Below, piece by piece: positions 27,260 through 36,691 of a DNA stretch of 64,000 nucleotides (within the stretch, counting starts at the first letter, position 1; each line of letters starts with the position of its first letter). The translations under genes were made by a program, and so were the position numbers. Source of the DNA: an uncultured bacterium (GTDB taxonomy: Bacteria > Verrucomicrobiota > Lentisphaeria > Victivallales > UBA1829). The DNA lies in the NCBI GenBank assembly GCA_900548385.1, contig URKJ01000002.1, positions 131,819 to 195,818 on the forward strand, written 5' to 3'. The notes under the pieces are model-generated. The model was not told where the DNA came from and made no database searches. It was given only the letters and a program-made list of their open reading frames with translations.

Positions 27260-27641
27260 AAAGGAAAGCGGATAAAGAGGGCGGCTCCGGCAGGTAATCA
27301 TATTGGACTTCCTGCCGGACCTCACCTTTTCAGCCGGCTCAGACAAGCTGCGATGCGGCTCATGCAGATTTTTTCACCCCATATTCCAGCCTCCTTAAAT
27401 TTTCCGCATCGGCGACATGATTGCATAAGCATGAATTTCTATAAATAAAATTATACGGAACAGGGCTGGTTTCAAAAAATAAAAATTTTCACTTTCTGCC
27501 GTTTCACCGTCTCTGAAAATATTTACCGATATATGCCTTCCGGGAAGATTCAGGATTTTTTGCCACAGACGTTTGATTTTTTCATCATTTGATGTATATT
27601 CAGCCATAATATTCTTCAAAACAATAATAGCAGAGACAGTT
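27260..27641. other. Intergenic stretch before the TetR gene
   Basis: The first part holds a hairpin (CCGGCAGG at 27287-27294 with CCTGCCGG at 27311-27318, 16-base loop) but no T-run. The rest is AT-rich. A promoter pair TTGATT (27573-27578) and TATATT (27595-27600), 16 apart, serves the TetR gene. A minus-strand frame of 70 codons ending at 27395 has no clear ribosome site and no recognisable features. Confidence 0.4.
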
Positions 27642-28289
27642 ATGAGTTCATCAAACAGGCTTAACGGCAAGGCACAAGCGTTGCTGGATGCAGCTGGACG
27701 GCTGTTCGCAGTCCGGGGTATTGACGGAGTGACCACCCGCGATATTTCGATGGAGGCGGGAGGAGTCGATATTTCATTGATCAAATATTATTTTGGAAGC
27801 AAAGAAGGGCTGATCCAAGCGGTTGCGGAGTTTGCCGTTGCCCCGTTGCAGAAAGCATCCCTGGAGGATTATCACCGGGAAAACCGGGGGCTGCTCGCCA
27901 CACGGGATGGACAGCGGGCATTTGTAACCGGCATGGTTGAAGTCATGTTCAACAGATTTAACGGTGCAATGCCGGAAAAATGGTGCCGGGGATTTCTGCT
28001 TCAGATATTGCAGAAGCACGGTAAAGATCCCATGCGGCGAACTCTGGTTGAACGGTATATGAAACCAATGGTGACTGTTTTCGCAAAAGTATACCGGGAA
28101 GTCACAGGAAATGACGATTTTGAAACAGCGTTCTGCTGGTATCTTTTCATTACCGCACAACTTTTCATTTGCTCCGGAGATACCGATCTGATCGAACTGC
28201 TCCATCCCGACGAAACGATGAAAAGCGGCTTCTCGCGCCGAATGCAGTACTTCTGCACGCAACAAGTATTAAACGGATTTGGCCTGTAA
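27642..28289 (+). CDS. TetR-family regulator of the RND pump
   Basis: The 215-residue protein has the TetR helix-turn-helix near residues 10-56 (ALLDAAGRLFAVRGIDGVTT, then ISLIKYYFGSKEGL), and a C-terminal part that resembles the CecR/DUF1956 group (RGFLLQILQKHGKDPM). The ATG at 27642 is chosen because the upstream in-frame residues are hydrophobic and not family-like. The adaptor gene follows 21 bases on, so the regulator is probably co-transcribed with the pump it represses. Confidence 0.85.
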   Translation: MSSSNRLNGKAQALLDAAGRLFAVRGIDGVTTRDISMEAGGVDISLIKYYFGSKEGLIQAVAEFAVAPLQKASLEDYHRENRGLLATRDGQRAFVTGMVEVMFNRFNGAMPEKWCRGFLLQILQKHGKDPMRRTLVERYMKPMVTVFAKVYREVTGNDDFETAFCWYLFITAQLFICSGDTDLIELLHPDETMKSGFSRRMQYFCTQQVLNGFGL

Positions 28290-28310
28290 TCAAAGGACTG
28301 TGGAACAATT

Positions 28311-29459
28311 ATGAAAAAGAAGAAATTTCTGCTTATGGCCGGTTCTGCCGGACTTGCCGTCTGTGCAGCCGTTGGAATGACGTTTCGGAAACCGCAGGAA
28401 CCGGACGTTCCGGTTCCGCTGAGCCGTACGGTAAAACTGCACCGCGTTGCCTCGGCACAGGCGGTGCCGCAAACCGTTTCCTATCCAGGCCGCATAAAAG
28501 CCCGGAATCATGCAGATCTGTTTTTCCGTGTTTCAGGTCCTGTCATGGAAAATGATCTTGAACTGGGAATGAACATTGAAAAAGGCAGAATGCTCATGCG
28601 GCTTGATCCACGCGACTATGAACGGGAAGTGGAACGGCTGACCCATCATATTGCAGTGTTGAATTCCCAATTCGTTTATAAAGAACAGGAATACCGGCGT
28701 ATGAAACGCCTGTTCCAGAACAATGCCGTGAGTAAAGCCAACTACGAGCTCAGTCTCAGTGTCCGGGATGCCGCGGCGGCAGAAATCAGAGAACAGGAAA
28801 CCGCTTTGAAAACAGCCAGAGACAAACTGGCTGACACCCGATTGGCCGCTCCCTTTTCGGGACGGATCACTGATTTGAAAATTGAAAAACACGAAATGGC
28901 GAAAGCCAACGAGGCAGTCCTTTCTCTGCAGAGTCTGGATGAACTGGAAATAACCGTCAATGTGCCGGAAGGCAATATTCCGCAGATGCCGCAGCTTGGA
29001 ACCGGCAGGTTTCTGGGAAAAACGTTTCCCGTATACTTTCCGGGACGGAACTTCCGGCATCAGGCGGTCCTGGAAGAATTCCGCCCGGTAACATCAGAGG
29101 AAAACGGTACTTATGAACTGCGTTTTTCCATGAAACAGCCGGAGCACTGCATGGTGTTTCCCGGCATGACAGTTGAAGTTTTGAATCTGCCGACTCTGCA
29201 AAGCAGGGAATCCCGGAAAACCCGGATCCCGTTTTCCGCACTGTTCCGGAAAGACGGCGGGGTGTTCGTATGGGAATACCTGCCGGACACGAAACGGTTG
29301 ATGCGCCGGGCGGTAAAGCCGGGACGCATTCAGGGCAAATCGGTGGAAGTGGAGTCGCTGCCGGACGGAACATTGATCGTGGCGGCCGGAGGCAGCTGGC
29401 TGTCGGAATCGCATCAGATCACGCTCCTCAATCCGGAGGTGCTCCATGCGGCTCATTGA
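28311..29459 (+). CDS. RND efflux periplasmic adaptor (HlyD/AcrA type)
   Basis: The 382-residue membrane-fusion protein starts with a signal anchor (MKKKKFLLMAGSAGLAVCAA). The lipoyl-like halves lie near residues 60-110 (VSYPGRIKARNHADLFFRVS) and 175-205 (DTRLAAPFSGRITDL), with a helical hairpin between (YKEQEYRRMKRLFQNNAVS). It links the inner-membrane pump to an outer-membrane channel. The 3' end overlaps the pump gene by 14 bases. No TolC-type channel gene is adjacent. Confidence 0.9.
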   Translation: MKKKKFLLMAGSAGLAVCAAVGMTFRKPQEPDVPVPLSRTVKLHRVASAQAVPQTVSYPGRIKARNHADLFFRVSGPVMENDLELGMNIEKGRMLMRLDPRDYEREVERLTHHIAVLNSQFVYKEQEYRRMKRLFQNNAVSKANYELSLSVRDAAAAEIREQETALKTARDKLADTRLAAPFSGRITDLKIEKHEMAKANEAVLSLQSLDELEITVNVPEGNIPQMPQLGTGRFLGKTFPVYFPGRNFRHQAVLEEFRPVTSEENGTYELRFSMKQPEHCMVFPGMTVEVLNLPTLQSRESRKTRIPFSALFRKDGGVFVWEYLPDTKRLMRRAVKPGRIQGKSVEVESLPDGTLIVAAGGSWLSESHQITLLNPEVLHAAH

Positions 29460-32400
29460 ATATGTACTGCCGCGGAAAAGTTTTTTTCTGCTGCTGATGA
29501 TCCTGGTCACGGCAGGCGGCATTTTCTCCTACTTCCGTCTGGGACGGTTGGAATATCCGAACTTCATGATCAAGAAAGCTTTGGTTGTCACCTCTTATCC
29601 GGGAGCGACGGCACAGGAAGTCGAAGAGGAGGTCACGGACAAACTGGAGGAAGAGATCCAGAAAATGTCGCAGCTCGACAATATCACTTCCGTCAGCCGG
29701 GCCGGCCTGTCGGTGATCTATGTGGAAATCCGCCCGGAATTCCGCACGACGGAAATGCAGCAGATCTGGGATGAACTGCGACGCAAGGTCCACGACATCA
29801 CGCCGAAACTCCCGGCAGGCACCGGAACTCCAAAAGTCCGCGATGACTTCGGCGACGTTTACGGCATTTATCTGGCGCTGACCGGCGATGGGTATTCCAC
29901 GGATGAACTGAAAAATTATGCGGACCTGCTGAAAAAAGAACTGTTGCGGGTGCCGAATGTCGCCAAAGTGGATTTCTGGGGCGTTCAGGAAAAAGTCGTC
30001 TATGTTGAATTCAACCGCGCCAGACTTGCCACTCTCGGAATTCCGCACGAAAAACTGTTTGCCACCCTTGACCGGAACAACCGGATCGCAGAATCGGGTC
30101 AAATTGAAATCGACGGCGAATATCCTTTCTTCCGGGTAACCGGAGCCATTGACGGAGTAAAGGCGATCGAAGAACTTCAGATCGCGGATTCGCAAGGGAA
30201 GCTGATCCGGCTCGGCGATGTCGCCGCCGTAAGCCGCGGGCATAAGGAACCGCCGGAACGGATCATGCGGCGGAACGGTGTGGAAGCGATCGGAATCGGC
30301 GTATCAATCGTCGACGGCGGAAATGTCGTCGATCTTGGAAATGCCGTCAAACAACTGCTTAAAGACACCGAATCAAGCCGTCCGGCGGGAATGGAACTTT
30401 CCTCCATCAATTTTCAGGCGGATGACGTGAAAAACTCCCTGAACGAATTTCTGGTCAATCTGCTGGAATCCGTAGTGATCGTCATTGCAATCCTGCTGTT
30501 GACTATGGGATGGCGTTCCGGCGTGATCATCGGCATCACGCTTCTGCTGATCATCCTCGGCACTTTTATCGGTATGGACCTGATGAAAATAGACATGCAG
30601 CTGATCTCCCTCGGCGCTCTGATCATCGCTTTGGGAATGCTGGTCGACAACGCGATAGTCATCGTCGACAGCTTTCTGGTCAAAACCGCCCGTGGAACAG
30701 ACCGCGAACAGGCGGCGGTTCAATCCGTGACTGAAACTCAATGGCCGCTGTTCGGAGCCACGGTTGTGGCGATCCTCGCTTTTTTGGCAATCGGCTTCAA
30801 TCCGGGCAACATCGGAGATTTCTGCAGCTCTCTGTTCTTTGTAATCATGATCTCCCTGTTTCTCAGCTGGATCATGGCACTGGTGTTCACACCGCTGCTC
30901 TGCCTCTGGCTGCTGCCGGAGTCGTCCGTTCAACCGGAAGACGGCAGGGAAGTGTATTCAGGCCGCATTTACCGCTGCTACCGGAAATTACTGAACCTGA
31001 CGCTCCGTTATCGGAAAACGACAGTCTTCCTGCTGCTTCTTGCCTTGGTCGGAGCGTTTTTCGGCAACCGCTTTGTGCCGAAAACGTTTTTCCCGTATTC
31101 CACCCGGAAACAGTTTTACATTGATTACTGGGGAAACCCCGCCAACCATATCAGCCGGACTCATCGCGATGTTGCAGCAATCGCCAAACACCTGCGGACA
31201 CTGGAAGGAGTCGTTTCCACGACGGAACTGATCGGAGAAGGAACTCTGCGCTTCGTATTGACCTATGATTACAACAGCCAGTCTCCGGATTATGGTCAGA
31301 TTCTGATCGAAGTCGACGACCACCGCCGGATCGGCACACTGGTTCCGCAGATAGAGCGGTATCTGGCAGAGACTTATCCGGATGCCGATTGCCTAGTTCA
31401 GCGATATGCGGAGGGGACGCCGATCCCGTTCAAAATCGAAGCACGTTTCCGCGGTCCCGATCCGCAAGTCCTGCGCGGGTTGGCGGAACAGGCCAAAGAG
31501 ATCATGCGGCGGCATCCCAATACCCGTTATATCCGTGACGACTGGCGCGATCCGGTTAAAAATCTGCAATTACAATATTCCGATGTAAAAGCACGCCGGA
31601 CCGGCATTTCCCGCGAGGATTTCGCCAACTCCGTTCAATGGAGCCTGAACGGTCTGAAAGTCGGCGTATTCCGCGAAAAAAACGAACTCATTCCGATCAT
31701 CTCGCGCCCGGTCGAAGCGGAACGGCAGAACAGCCGCAATTTCGGCGACATTCAGGTCTACAGCTCGGTCACCGGTAAATATTATCCCATTGGGCAGATT
31801 TGCGACGATACCTCAATCAAGTGGGAGCCGATACAAATACGGCATCGGGACCGGATTCCGGCGATCACCGTGCAGTGCTCGCAAAAGAACGGAACCGCTG
31901 CCGAATTACAGAAAGAACTGGAGCAGGAACTGGCAAAAATCCAACTGCCTCCGCTGTATAAACTTGAGTGGGGAGGAGAAAAGTACCAGAGCCAGATCGC
32001 GCAAGCCGGTTTAAAGAAACTTTTCCCCGTCAGCCTGGTACTGATGTTCATTGTGGTCGCAATGCTGTTCCGGACGCTGCGCGAAAGCGGTATCGCATTT
32101 GCAGTCCTGCCGTTTGCACTGATCGGCGTTGTCGGAGGATTGCTGCTGCTCGGCCTGCCATTCGGCTTCATGGCGATCCTCGGTTTTCTCGGTCTGTCCG
32201 GAATGATGCTGAAAAACGCTATCGTATTACTGGATCAGATCAATCTGGAACTGGAACAGGAAACAAGCCGCTACGAAGCCGTCATCAATGCCTCCGTCAG
32301 CCGTCTGAGACCTGTCACAATGGCGGCGGGCACAACCATTCTCGGCGTGGCGCCGCTGCTGACGCATGTCTTTTTTGATTCGATGGCGGCAACCATCATG

Positions 32401-32502
32401 TTCGGATTGATCGGAGCAACACTGCTGACTCTGCTCGCGGTTCCGGTTCTGTACGCAATCCTCTTTCAGCTGCCGGTTTCTCCGGAAAACAGCGTAAAAT
32501 AA
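29446..32502 (+). CDS. RND multidrug efflux permease (AcrB family)
   Basis: The 1018-residue inner-membrane transporter has the usual twelve membrane helices in two groups (one near 10-35 and 335-530, the other near 530-550 and 850-1010). The proton-relay helix reads GMLVDNAIVIVDSF, with Asp-Asn instead of Asp-Asp, a common variant. The porter domains lie in between, with TSYPGATAQEVEEEVTDKLE at the start. It expels drugs or other small amphiphiles with the adaptor. Overlap with the adaptor gene suggests translational coupling. Confidence 0.9.
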   Translation: MRLIEYVLPRKSFFLLLMILVTAGGIFSYFRLGRLEYPNFMIKKALVVTSYPGATAQEVEEEVTDKLEEEIQKMSQLDNITSVSRAGLSVIYVEIRPEFRTTEMQQIWDELRRKVHDITPKLPAGTGTPKVRDDFGDVYGIYLALTGDGYSTDELKNYADLLKKELLRVPNVAKVDFWGVQEKVVYVEFNRARLATLGIPHEKLFATLDRNNRIAESGQIEIDGEYPFFRVTGAIDGVKAIEELQIADSQGKLIRLGDVAAVSRGHKEPPERIMRRNGVEAIGIGVSIVDGGNVVDLGNAVKQLLKDTESSRPAGMELSSINFQADDVKNSLNEFLVNLLESVVIVIAILLLTMGWRSGVIIGITLLLIILGTFIGMDLMKIDMQLISLGALIIALGMLVDNAIVIVDSFLVKTARGTDREQAAVQSVTETQWPLFGATVVAILAFLAIGFNPGNIGDFCSSLFFVIMISLFLSWIMALVFTPLLCLWLLPESSVQPEDGREVYSGRIYRCYRKLLNLTLRYRKTTVFLLLLALVGAFFGNRFVPKTFFPYSTRKQFYIDYWGNPANHISRTHRDVAAIAKHLRTLEGVVSTTELIGEGTLRFVLTYDYNSQSPDYGQILIEVDDHRRIGTLVPQIERYLAETYPDADCLVQRYAEGTPIPFKIEARFRGPDPQVLRGLAEQAKEIMRRHPNTRYIRDDWRDPVKNLQLQYSDVKARRTGISREDFANSVQWSLNGLKVGVFREKNELIPIISRPVEAERQNSRNFGDIQVYSSVTGKYYPIGQICDDTSIKWEPIQIRHRDRIPAITVQCSQKNGTAAELQKELEQELAKIQLPPLYKLEWGGEKYQSQIAQAGLKKLFPVSLVLMFIVVAMLFRTLRESGIAFAVLPFALIGVVGGLLLLGLPFGFMAILGFLGLSGMMLKNAIVLLDQINLELEQETSRYEAVINASVSRLRPVTMAAGTTILGVAPLLTHVFFDSMAATIMFGLIGATLLTLLAVPVLYAILFQLPVSPENSVK

Positions 32503-32547
32503 AAAACAGAAACCGTCTTTCGGACACAAATTCCGGAAGACGGTTTC
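32496..32547 (-). terminator. Terminator after the 32566-33450 isomerase gene
   Basis: A long hairpin (GAAACCGTCTT at 32509 onwards with AAGACGGTTTC ending 32547) is followed on the minus strand by TGTTTTTTATTTTA. On the plus strand there is no T-run. Confidence 0.75.
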
Positions 32548-32565
32548 CCGTAAAAACAGAGCTGT

Positions 32566-33450
32566 TTATGCCGGATTGGGGACAAAATCTCCGCCACGGC
32601 AGCGTTTAAGGTAGTTGAGCCCTGCGACCTGACCGGTCATTTCAAGCTCGTTCCGGTAAACGGGATCATGCCAGCCCTCAATGTCGATATTACCCTGATA
32701 ACCGTATTTGCGGAGCTCGGAAATAATGTCCGTCCAGTTGCTGTCGCCGAAACCGGGAGTGCGATGCCAGCACCACTGTTCCCAAAGACCGTTTTTCGCA
32801 AGCAGGTCTTTGCGGACGGTCGCATCCTTACCGTGGATATGGAACATGCGCGGCATCCAGTCCCGGATCTGCGGAAGCGGGTCAATCATCTGCACCATCT
32901 GATGACAGGGCTCCCATTCAAGGCCGATATTTTCCGCAGGGACCGCTTCAAACATCAGTTCCCAGCAGCGCGGATTCATCGCGAGATTGTATGTTGTGGA
33001 ATTCCAGTTGCCGCCCATGTTGCAGTTTTCAAACGCGATCCGGACTCCTTTCGATGCGGCGAATTCCGCCAGCGGCATCCAAACCTCCTTGAACCGTTCC
33101 ATGGATTCGGGAACTTTCTTACCGGTCAGAGAACCGGTGAAGCCGGTGACGAGGTTCGTATGAAACAGGTGCGCACACTCGATCGCATGTTTGAAACAAT
33201 CACGGGTCAGCTGTGCCTCTTCGGTATCCATCAGAGGATTGCCGAATACGCTGATGCAGGAAATCTCGATGTCTTTTCCTTCCAGTTCCGGCATTACTTT
33301 TTCCGCAAGTTTCTCCGGCGGGAGTCCCTGGTAATTGCCGTTCGGATAGGTCAGCGCAAAACATTCAAAACCATGTGGAATGATCTGGCGGATATAGTCA
33401 CCCGCAGCCGCTTCTGCACGCACCATTGTACCGATTCGGATATTCTTCAT
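32566..33450 (-). CDS. Sugar phosphate isomerase/epimerase-type TIM barrel
   Basis: A 294-residue xylose-isomerase-like barrel protein. Metal-site elements include GFTGSL, RIAFENCNMGGNW, LEWEPCHQMVQ, MFHIHGKDATV and NIDIEGWHDPV. It begins MKNIRIGTMVRAEAAAGDY, a form common in Lentisphaerae genomes. AAGGATGG lies 8 bases before the ATG. It stands alone with its own terminator; the nearest genes are the RND pump (convergent) and lptF/G (same strand). The substrate, probably a keto-sugar or sugar acid, is unknown. Confidence 0.8.
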   Translation of the reverse strand: MKNIRIGTMVRAEAAAGDYIRQIIPHGFECFALTYPNGNYQGLPPEKLAEKVMPELEGKDIEISCISVFGNPLMDTEEAQLTRDCFKHAIECAHLFHTNLVTGFTGSLTGKKVPESMERFKEVWMPLAEFAASKGVRIAFENCNMGGNWNSTTYNLAMNPRCWELMFEAVPAENIGLEWEPCHQMVQMIDPLPQIRDWMPRMFHIHGKDATVRKDLLAKNGLWEQWCWHRTPGFGDSNWTDIISELRKYGYQGNIDIEGWHDPVYRNELEMTGQVAGLNYLKRCRGGDFVPNPA

Positions 33451-33594
33451 GCTCGTTCCATCCTTCTTTTGTTAAAAATACCGCACCGTCAGTGAGGTTC
33501 TGAAGAATAATATACCCGTACGGCCGGCACGGTTCAAGCATATTTCCATATACAAAATGTGATCGTTCCATACAGTTCGTGACGGAACGGATCA

Positions 33595-34758
33595 TCAGGT
33601 CGATTTACGGATCACGAAGAAATAACTGTAGCACAGGAACGCAAGGGTCGGCCCGACGCCGCCGATAAACGGCGGAATATATCCCTGCTTGCCGAGAACC
33701 AGAAAAATTTCCGTCATCATCTGGAAGATCACGATCGCCGCAACCGCCGTTACAATGGAGAGGAAAATTCCGGCGCGTTCGTTCTTTGCGGCAAGCGGAA
33801 GACCGAGAAACACGCACAGGAAACAGACCCAGGGGAATGCCAGGCGGTAATAAAGAATCGTCATATACACGTTCTTCAACGAGGGAACCATTGTCGGATT
33901 ATCCTTGAGAATCGCATAGATCGCATAGGAGGAAAGTTCATCCGGCGGACGGATCGCATTGCTGATGTTGTCCGTTGTTTCGGGGATCTCGTCCGGCGTG
34001 AAACGCAACTCGCTGTAACGCTCCTCCGCTCCGGGGACATGGATCAATTCGCTGTACGGGGTCCGCTTGGCTCCGCGGAAGACCCAGCCGGAAGGAGTAT
34101 GCTCCGCCTCATCCGCCTGAAGATCCCATGCAAGAAAACGTTTGCCTTTTTCATCGACCTTATACTGTTTCAGGACGACCTGTTTCTGAACGCCGCCTTT
34201 GTCAAAATTCGTAAAAAGCCAGTCGCGGGTCTTGTCGGAACTGCGGTACTGAAGCATACTGTACATACGCTCCTCGTATTTCTCGTTGCCGAGCGTTTCG
34301 ATCAGGATCTTCGCTTTCATGTCACAATCCGGAACCAGCTGTTCATTGAACCAGAAATTGACAAAAGTCACGCAAAGGGCGGCAACGTAAATCGCACCGC
34401 CGCAGCGGATCATGGAAAGCCCGGAGGCTCGCATCGCCGTGATCTCACGGGTTCTGCCGAGGTTGGCGATGCAGTACATGCAGGAGAGCAGTACGGAAAT
34501 CGGCAGGACAAACCGGATATTGCCCGGCATTTTCAAAATAAAATATCTCGCAGCCAGCAACGGCGAAGCCTTGTATTCCAGAAATTCGGAGAGATCGTTG
34601 AAAATGTCACCGATCAGGAACAGCAGAGTGAATGTGAACGACAGAACGGAAAAAGGAATCAGAAACTCCCGCAGGACATAAAGATCAAGAATCGGAAGCC
34701 AACGGAACGTTCTGCCCCGGTTGATCGTTTTCAACAAAAACCGTTCATCTTGTGCCAT
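33595..34758 (-). CDS. LPS export permease of the LptF/LptG family
   Basis: A 387-residue permease of the LPS-exporting ABC system. Membrane helices lie near the N-terminus (LDLYVLREFLIPFSVLSFT), in the next 90 residues and at the C-terminus (FPWVCFLCVFLGLPLAAK and two more), with a beta-jellyroll periplasmic domain between, the normal LptF/G layout. The coupling-helix motif TREITAMRASGLSM is present. The start at 34758 (MAQDERFLLKT) gives the usual N-terminus; the frame continues to 34830 without a family-like sequence. It is downstream of rpsU but separated from it by a terminator. Confidence 0.85.
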   Translation of the reverse strand: MAQDERFLLKTINRGRTFRWLPILDLYVLREFLIPFSVLSFTFTLLFLIGDIFNDLSEFLEYKASPLLAARYFILKMPGNIRFVLPISVLLSCMYCIANLGRTREITAMRASGLSMIRCGGAIYVAALCVTFVNFWFNEQLVPDCDMKAKILIETLGNEKYEERMYSMLQYRSSDKTRDWLFTNFDKGGVQKQVVLKQYKVDEKGKRFLAWDLQADEAEHTPSGWVFRGAKRTPYSELIHVPGAEERYSELRFTPDEIPETTDNISNAIRPPDELSSYAIYAILKDNPTMVPSLKNVYMTILYYRLAFPWVCFLCVFLGLPLAAKNERAGIFLSIVTAVAAIVIFQMMTEIFLVLGKQGYIPPFIGGVGPTLAFLCYSYFFVIRKST

Positions 34759-34812
34759 ATTCAAATCATTTCTCTGTTGCTGCCGTTCGGAGCAGATAAC
34801 ATAGTGCAGAAA

Positions 34813-34863
34813 AGTTAAAAAACAAGCCACAGGACAGACTTTTCAGAAAAAACCATCCTGCGG
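34813..34863 (-). terminator. Terminator after rpsU
   Basis: On the minus strand CCGCAGGA (34863-34856) pairs with TCCTGTGG (34834-34827), followed by CTTGTTTTTTAACTTTT. Confidence 0.55.
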
Positions 34864-34883
34864 CATGCAAACACGCTTTCCCG

Positions 34884-35051
34884 TCAGCCTCTGCGGCGCT
34901 GGGTGCGGCGTTTCTTCTCACTCGGCTTTTCGAAGTGTCTTCTGTTGCGAAGTTCCTTGAGGGTGCCTTCTTTGTCGAGTTTCTTTTTCAGCTTGCGGAG
35001 AGCGCGATCAATCGGCTCGCCTTTTTTCAGTCTGACTTCCGTTGCTTCCAT
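34884..35051 (-). CDS. rpsU: 30S ribosomal protein S21
   Basis: The 55-residue protein is basic throughout: it starts MEATEVRLKKGEPIDRALRK, continues with LKKKLDKEGTLKELRNRR and ends with SEKKRRTQRRRG, the normal S21 pattern. S21 helps the 30S subunit pair with the mRNA Shine-Dalgarno. An unusually strong site AAGGGGGGTG lies 7 bases before the ATG. The gene is 45 bases downstream of rpoD on the same strand; in many bacteria rpsU lies upstream of dnaG and rpoD, so the order is reversed here. Confidence 0.95.
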   Translation of the reverse strand: MEATEVRLKKGEPIDRALRKLKKKLDKEGTLKELRNRRHFEKPSEKKRRTQRRRG

Positions 35052-35096
35052 TGTATTCACCCCCCTTCATCTGTTCCGTAAGTATTTCATTGTTCA

Positions 35097-36605
35097 TCAG
35101 TCGTTTGTAAAATCCGCTTCGTCGGCAAGCATGGATTTCAGCTTGCTCAAAGCCTGATTCTGTATCTGGCGCACGCGCTCACGGGTCCTGCCGATCTCCT
35201 GGCTGACCTCTTCCAATGTACGTGGACGGTGGTTGTCGAGTCCGAACCGCATTCTAAGAATCATGCGTTCACGCTCGTCCAGATCGCGCAGGAGTTCCAC
35301 CAGACGCTTGATCGACTCCACATCACCGAGAATCCGGTCGGGAGTCATGGCACCGCGGTCCGGGATAATATCCTGAAACTCGCCGTCTTCGCCCTGCTGA
35401 ATCGGGTCATGCAGCGAGAACGTCTTCAAATCCGCCAGCCGGAGCCCGGCAACGGTACGTTCGCTGAAATCAAGATTCGCGGCGATTTCCGCATCGGTCG
35501 GTTCGCGTCCGAGCTTCTCCGCAAGTTTCATGCGCACAGATTTAATTTTATTGATTTTCCCGGCGGACTGCACAGGAATCCGGATTGTCCGGCTCTGATT
35601 CGCAAGAGCACGGCGCATGGACTGTTTGATCCACCATGCAGCGTAGGAGCTGAATTTCGCACCCTTTGCAGGGTCGAATTTCTCCACGGCGCGCATCAGA
35701 CCGATATTTCCTTCGGAGATCAGGTCGAGCAGCGGCAGACCGAGTCCTTTAAAGTCATGGGCGATTTTCACAACGAGACGCAGGTTCGCCTGAATCAGCG
35801 TGGCACGGGCTTCATCATGCTCACCGGTATCACGCCCGTGGATCTTGGCGGCAAGGTCCACCTCTTCCGCTTTTGAAACGAGAGAGATCTGACCGATGTC
35901 CTGCATATAGACTTTCATCGTATCGTTTTTGGAAGCGGAAACAGGAGCAAGTTTGGAGTTCTTTTTCTTATCCTCCTCACTTTCGCCCTCTTTCTTCTCC
36001 TCTTCCAGATCAAGCGACTCGTCCTCTTCGTTCTTGTACGCTTCCTGATCGTCAATATCCTCAGGGAGCGCATCATCCGCCGGCGGCTCCGGCTCCTCTT
36101 CATAAGGAGGGAGATTGGCGTCATCGTCCGGCTTCGGGGGAGGAATCACAAAATCATCGTCATCCTCGACCTTCTTTTTCGCCTTCCCGGACTTGACGGG
36201 CTCTTCCGCTTTCACGGGCTTCGTCTTTTTGACCGGTACGGCAACAACTTCCGGTTTTGCTTTCACCGTTTTTTTCGCAACGGCGGGTTTCACCGTTTTT
36301 TCCACAGTCTTCTTTTCCGGGACTTTTTTGGAAACAGTCTTTTCCGCTGTCTCTGTTTTCTTCACTGTTTTTTCCGAAACGGCAGCGGCAGGTTTGGTTT
36401 TCGTCAATTTTTTTTCCGTCGGTGACGATTTTTTTTCCGCACGATCCAAAATTTTGCTGTCCGTTTTTTTCGCGGAAACAGCTTTCGCGTCGGTTTTGAC
36501 GCCCTTTTTTGCTGGGGAAACAGATTTTTCAGCAATTTTTACTGAAGACTTTTCAATTTTGCCCTTGACTTTTGGGCTTTTGTCTTTTCTATTTGTCCCT
36601 GACAT
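35097..36605 (-). CDS. rpoD: Primary sigma factor with long charged N-terminus
   Basis: A 502-residue RpoD/SigA protein. Conserved region 1.2 begins near residue 228 (NDTMKVYMQDIGQI), region 2 includes LRLVVKIAHDFKGLG and GLMRAVEKFDP, region 3 is near 340-400, and region 4 has LEEVSQEIGRTRERVRQIQ. Residues 1-146 are Lys/Ala/Val/Pro-rich with KTV and KKT repeats; residues 147-215 are strongly acidic. This bipartite extension replaces normal region 1.1. The gene is divergent from mfd (86-base gap) and followed by rpsU. Confidence 0.95.
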   Translation of the reverse strand: MSGTNRKDKSPKVKGKIEKSSVKIAEKSVSPAKKGVKTDAKAVSAKKTDSKILDRAEKKSSPTEKKLTKTKPAAAVSEKTVKKTETAEKTVSKKVPEKKTVEKTVKPAVAKKTVKAKPEVVAVPVKKTKPVKAEEPVKSGKAKKKVEDDDDFVIPPPKPDDDANLPPYEEEPEPPADDALPEDIDDQEAYKNEEDESLDLEEEKKEGESEEDKKKNSKLAPVSASKNDTMKVYMQDIGQISLVSKAEEVDLAAKIHGRDTGEHDEARATLIQANLRLVVKIAHDFKGLGLPLLDLISEGNIGLMRAVEKFDPAKGAKFSSYAAWWIKQSMRRALANQSRTIRIPVQSAGKINKIKSVRMKLAEKLGREPTDAEIAANLDFSERTVAGLRLADLKTFSLHDPIQQGEDGEFQDIIPDRGAMTPDRILGDVESIKRLVELLRDLDERERMILRMRFGLDNHRPRTLEEVSQEIGRTRERVRQIQNQALSKLKSMLADEADFTND

Positions 36606-36691
36606 AGCTTTGCTTTTGTTTTTGGTTGTTTGCCGGAGAAAAAAATCCGACGGTTACTACGAACATACGCAGTTGGAAAGTATATCATAAA

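Noticed and set aside
27395..27607. Minus-strand frame of 70 codons next to the TetR gene
   Set aside because: No clear ribosome site, no recognisable motif, and the DNA is AT-rich regulatory sequence. It could be a small gene but cannot be supported.
29446..32502. Asp-Asn instead of Asp-Asp in the RND proton relay as an unusual feature
   Set aside because: This variant is common in RND pumps.
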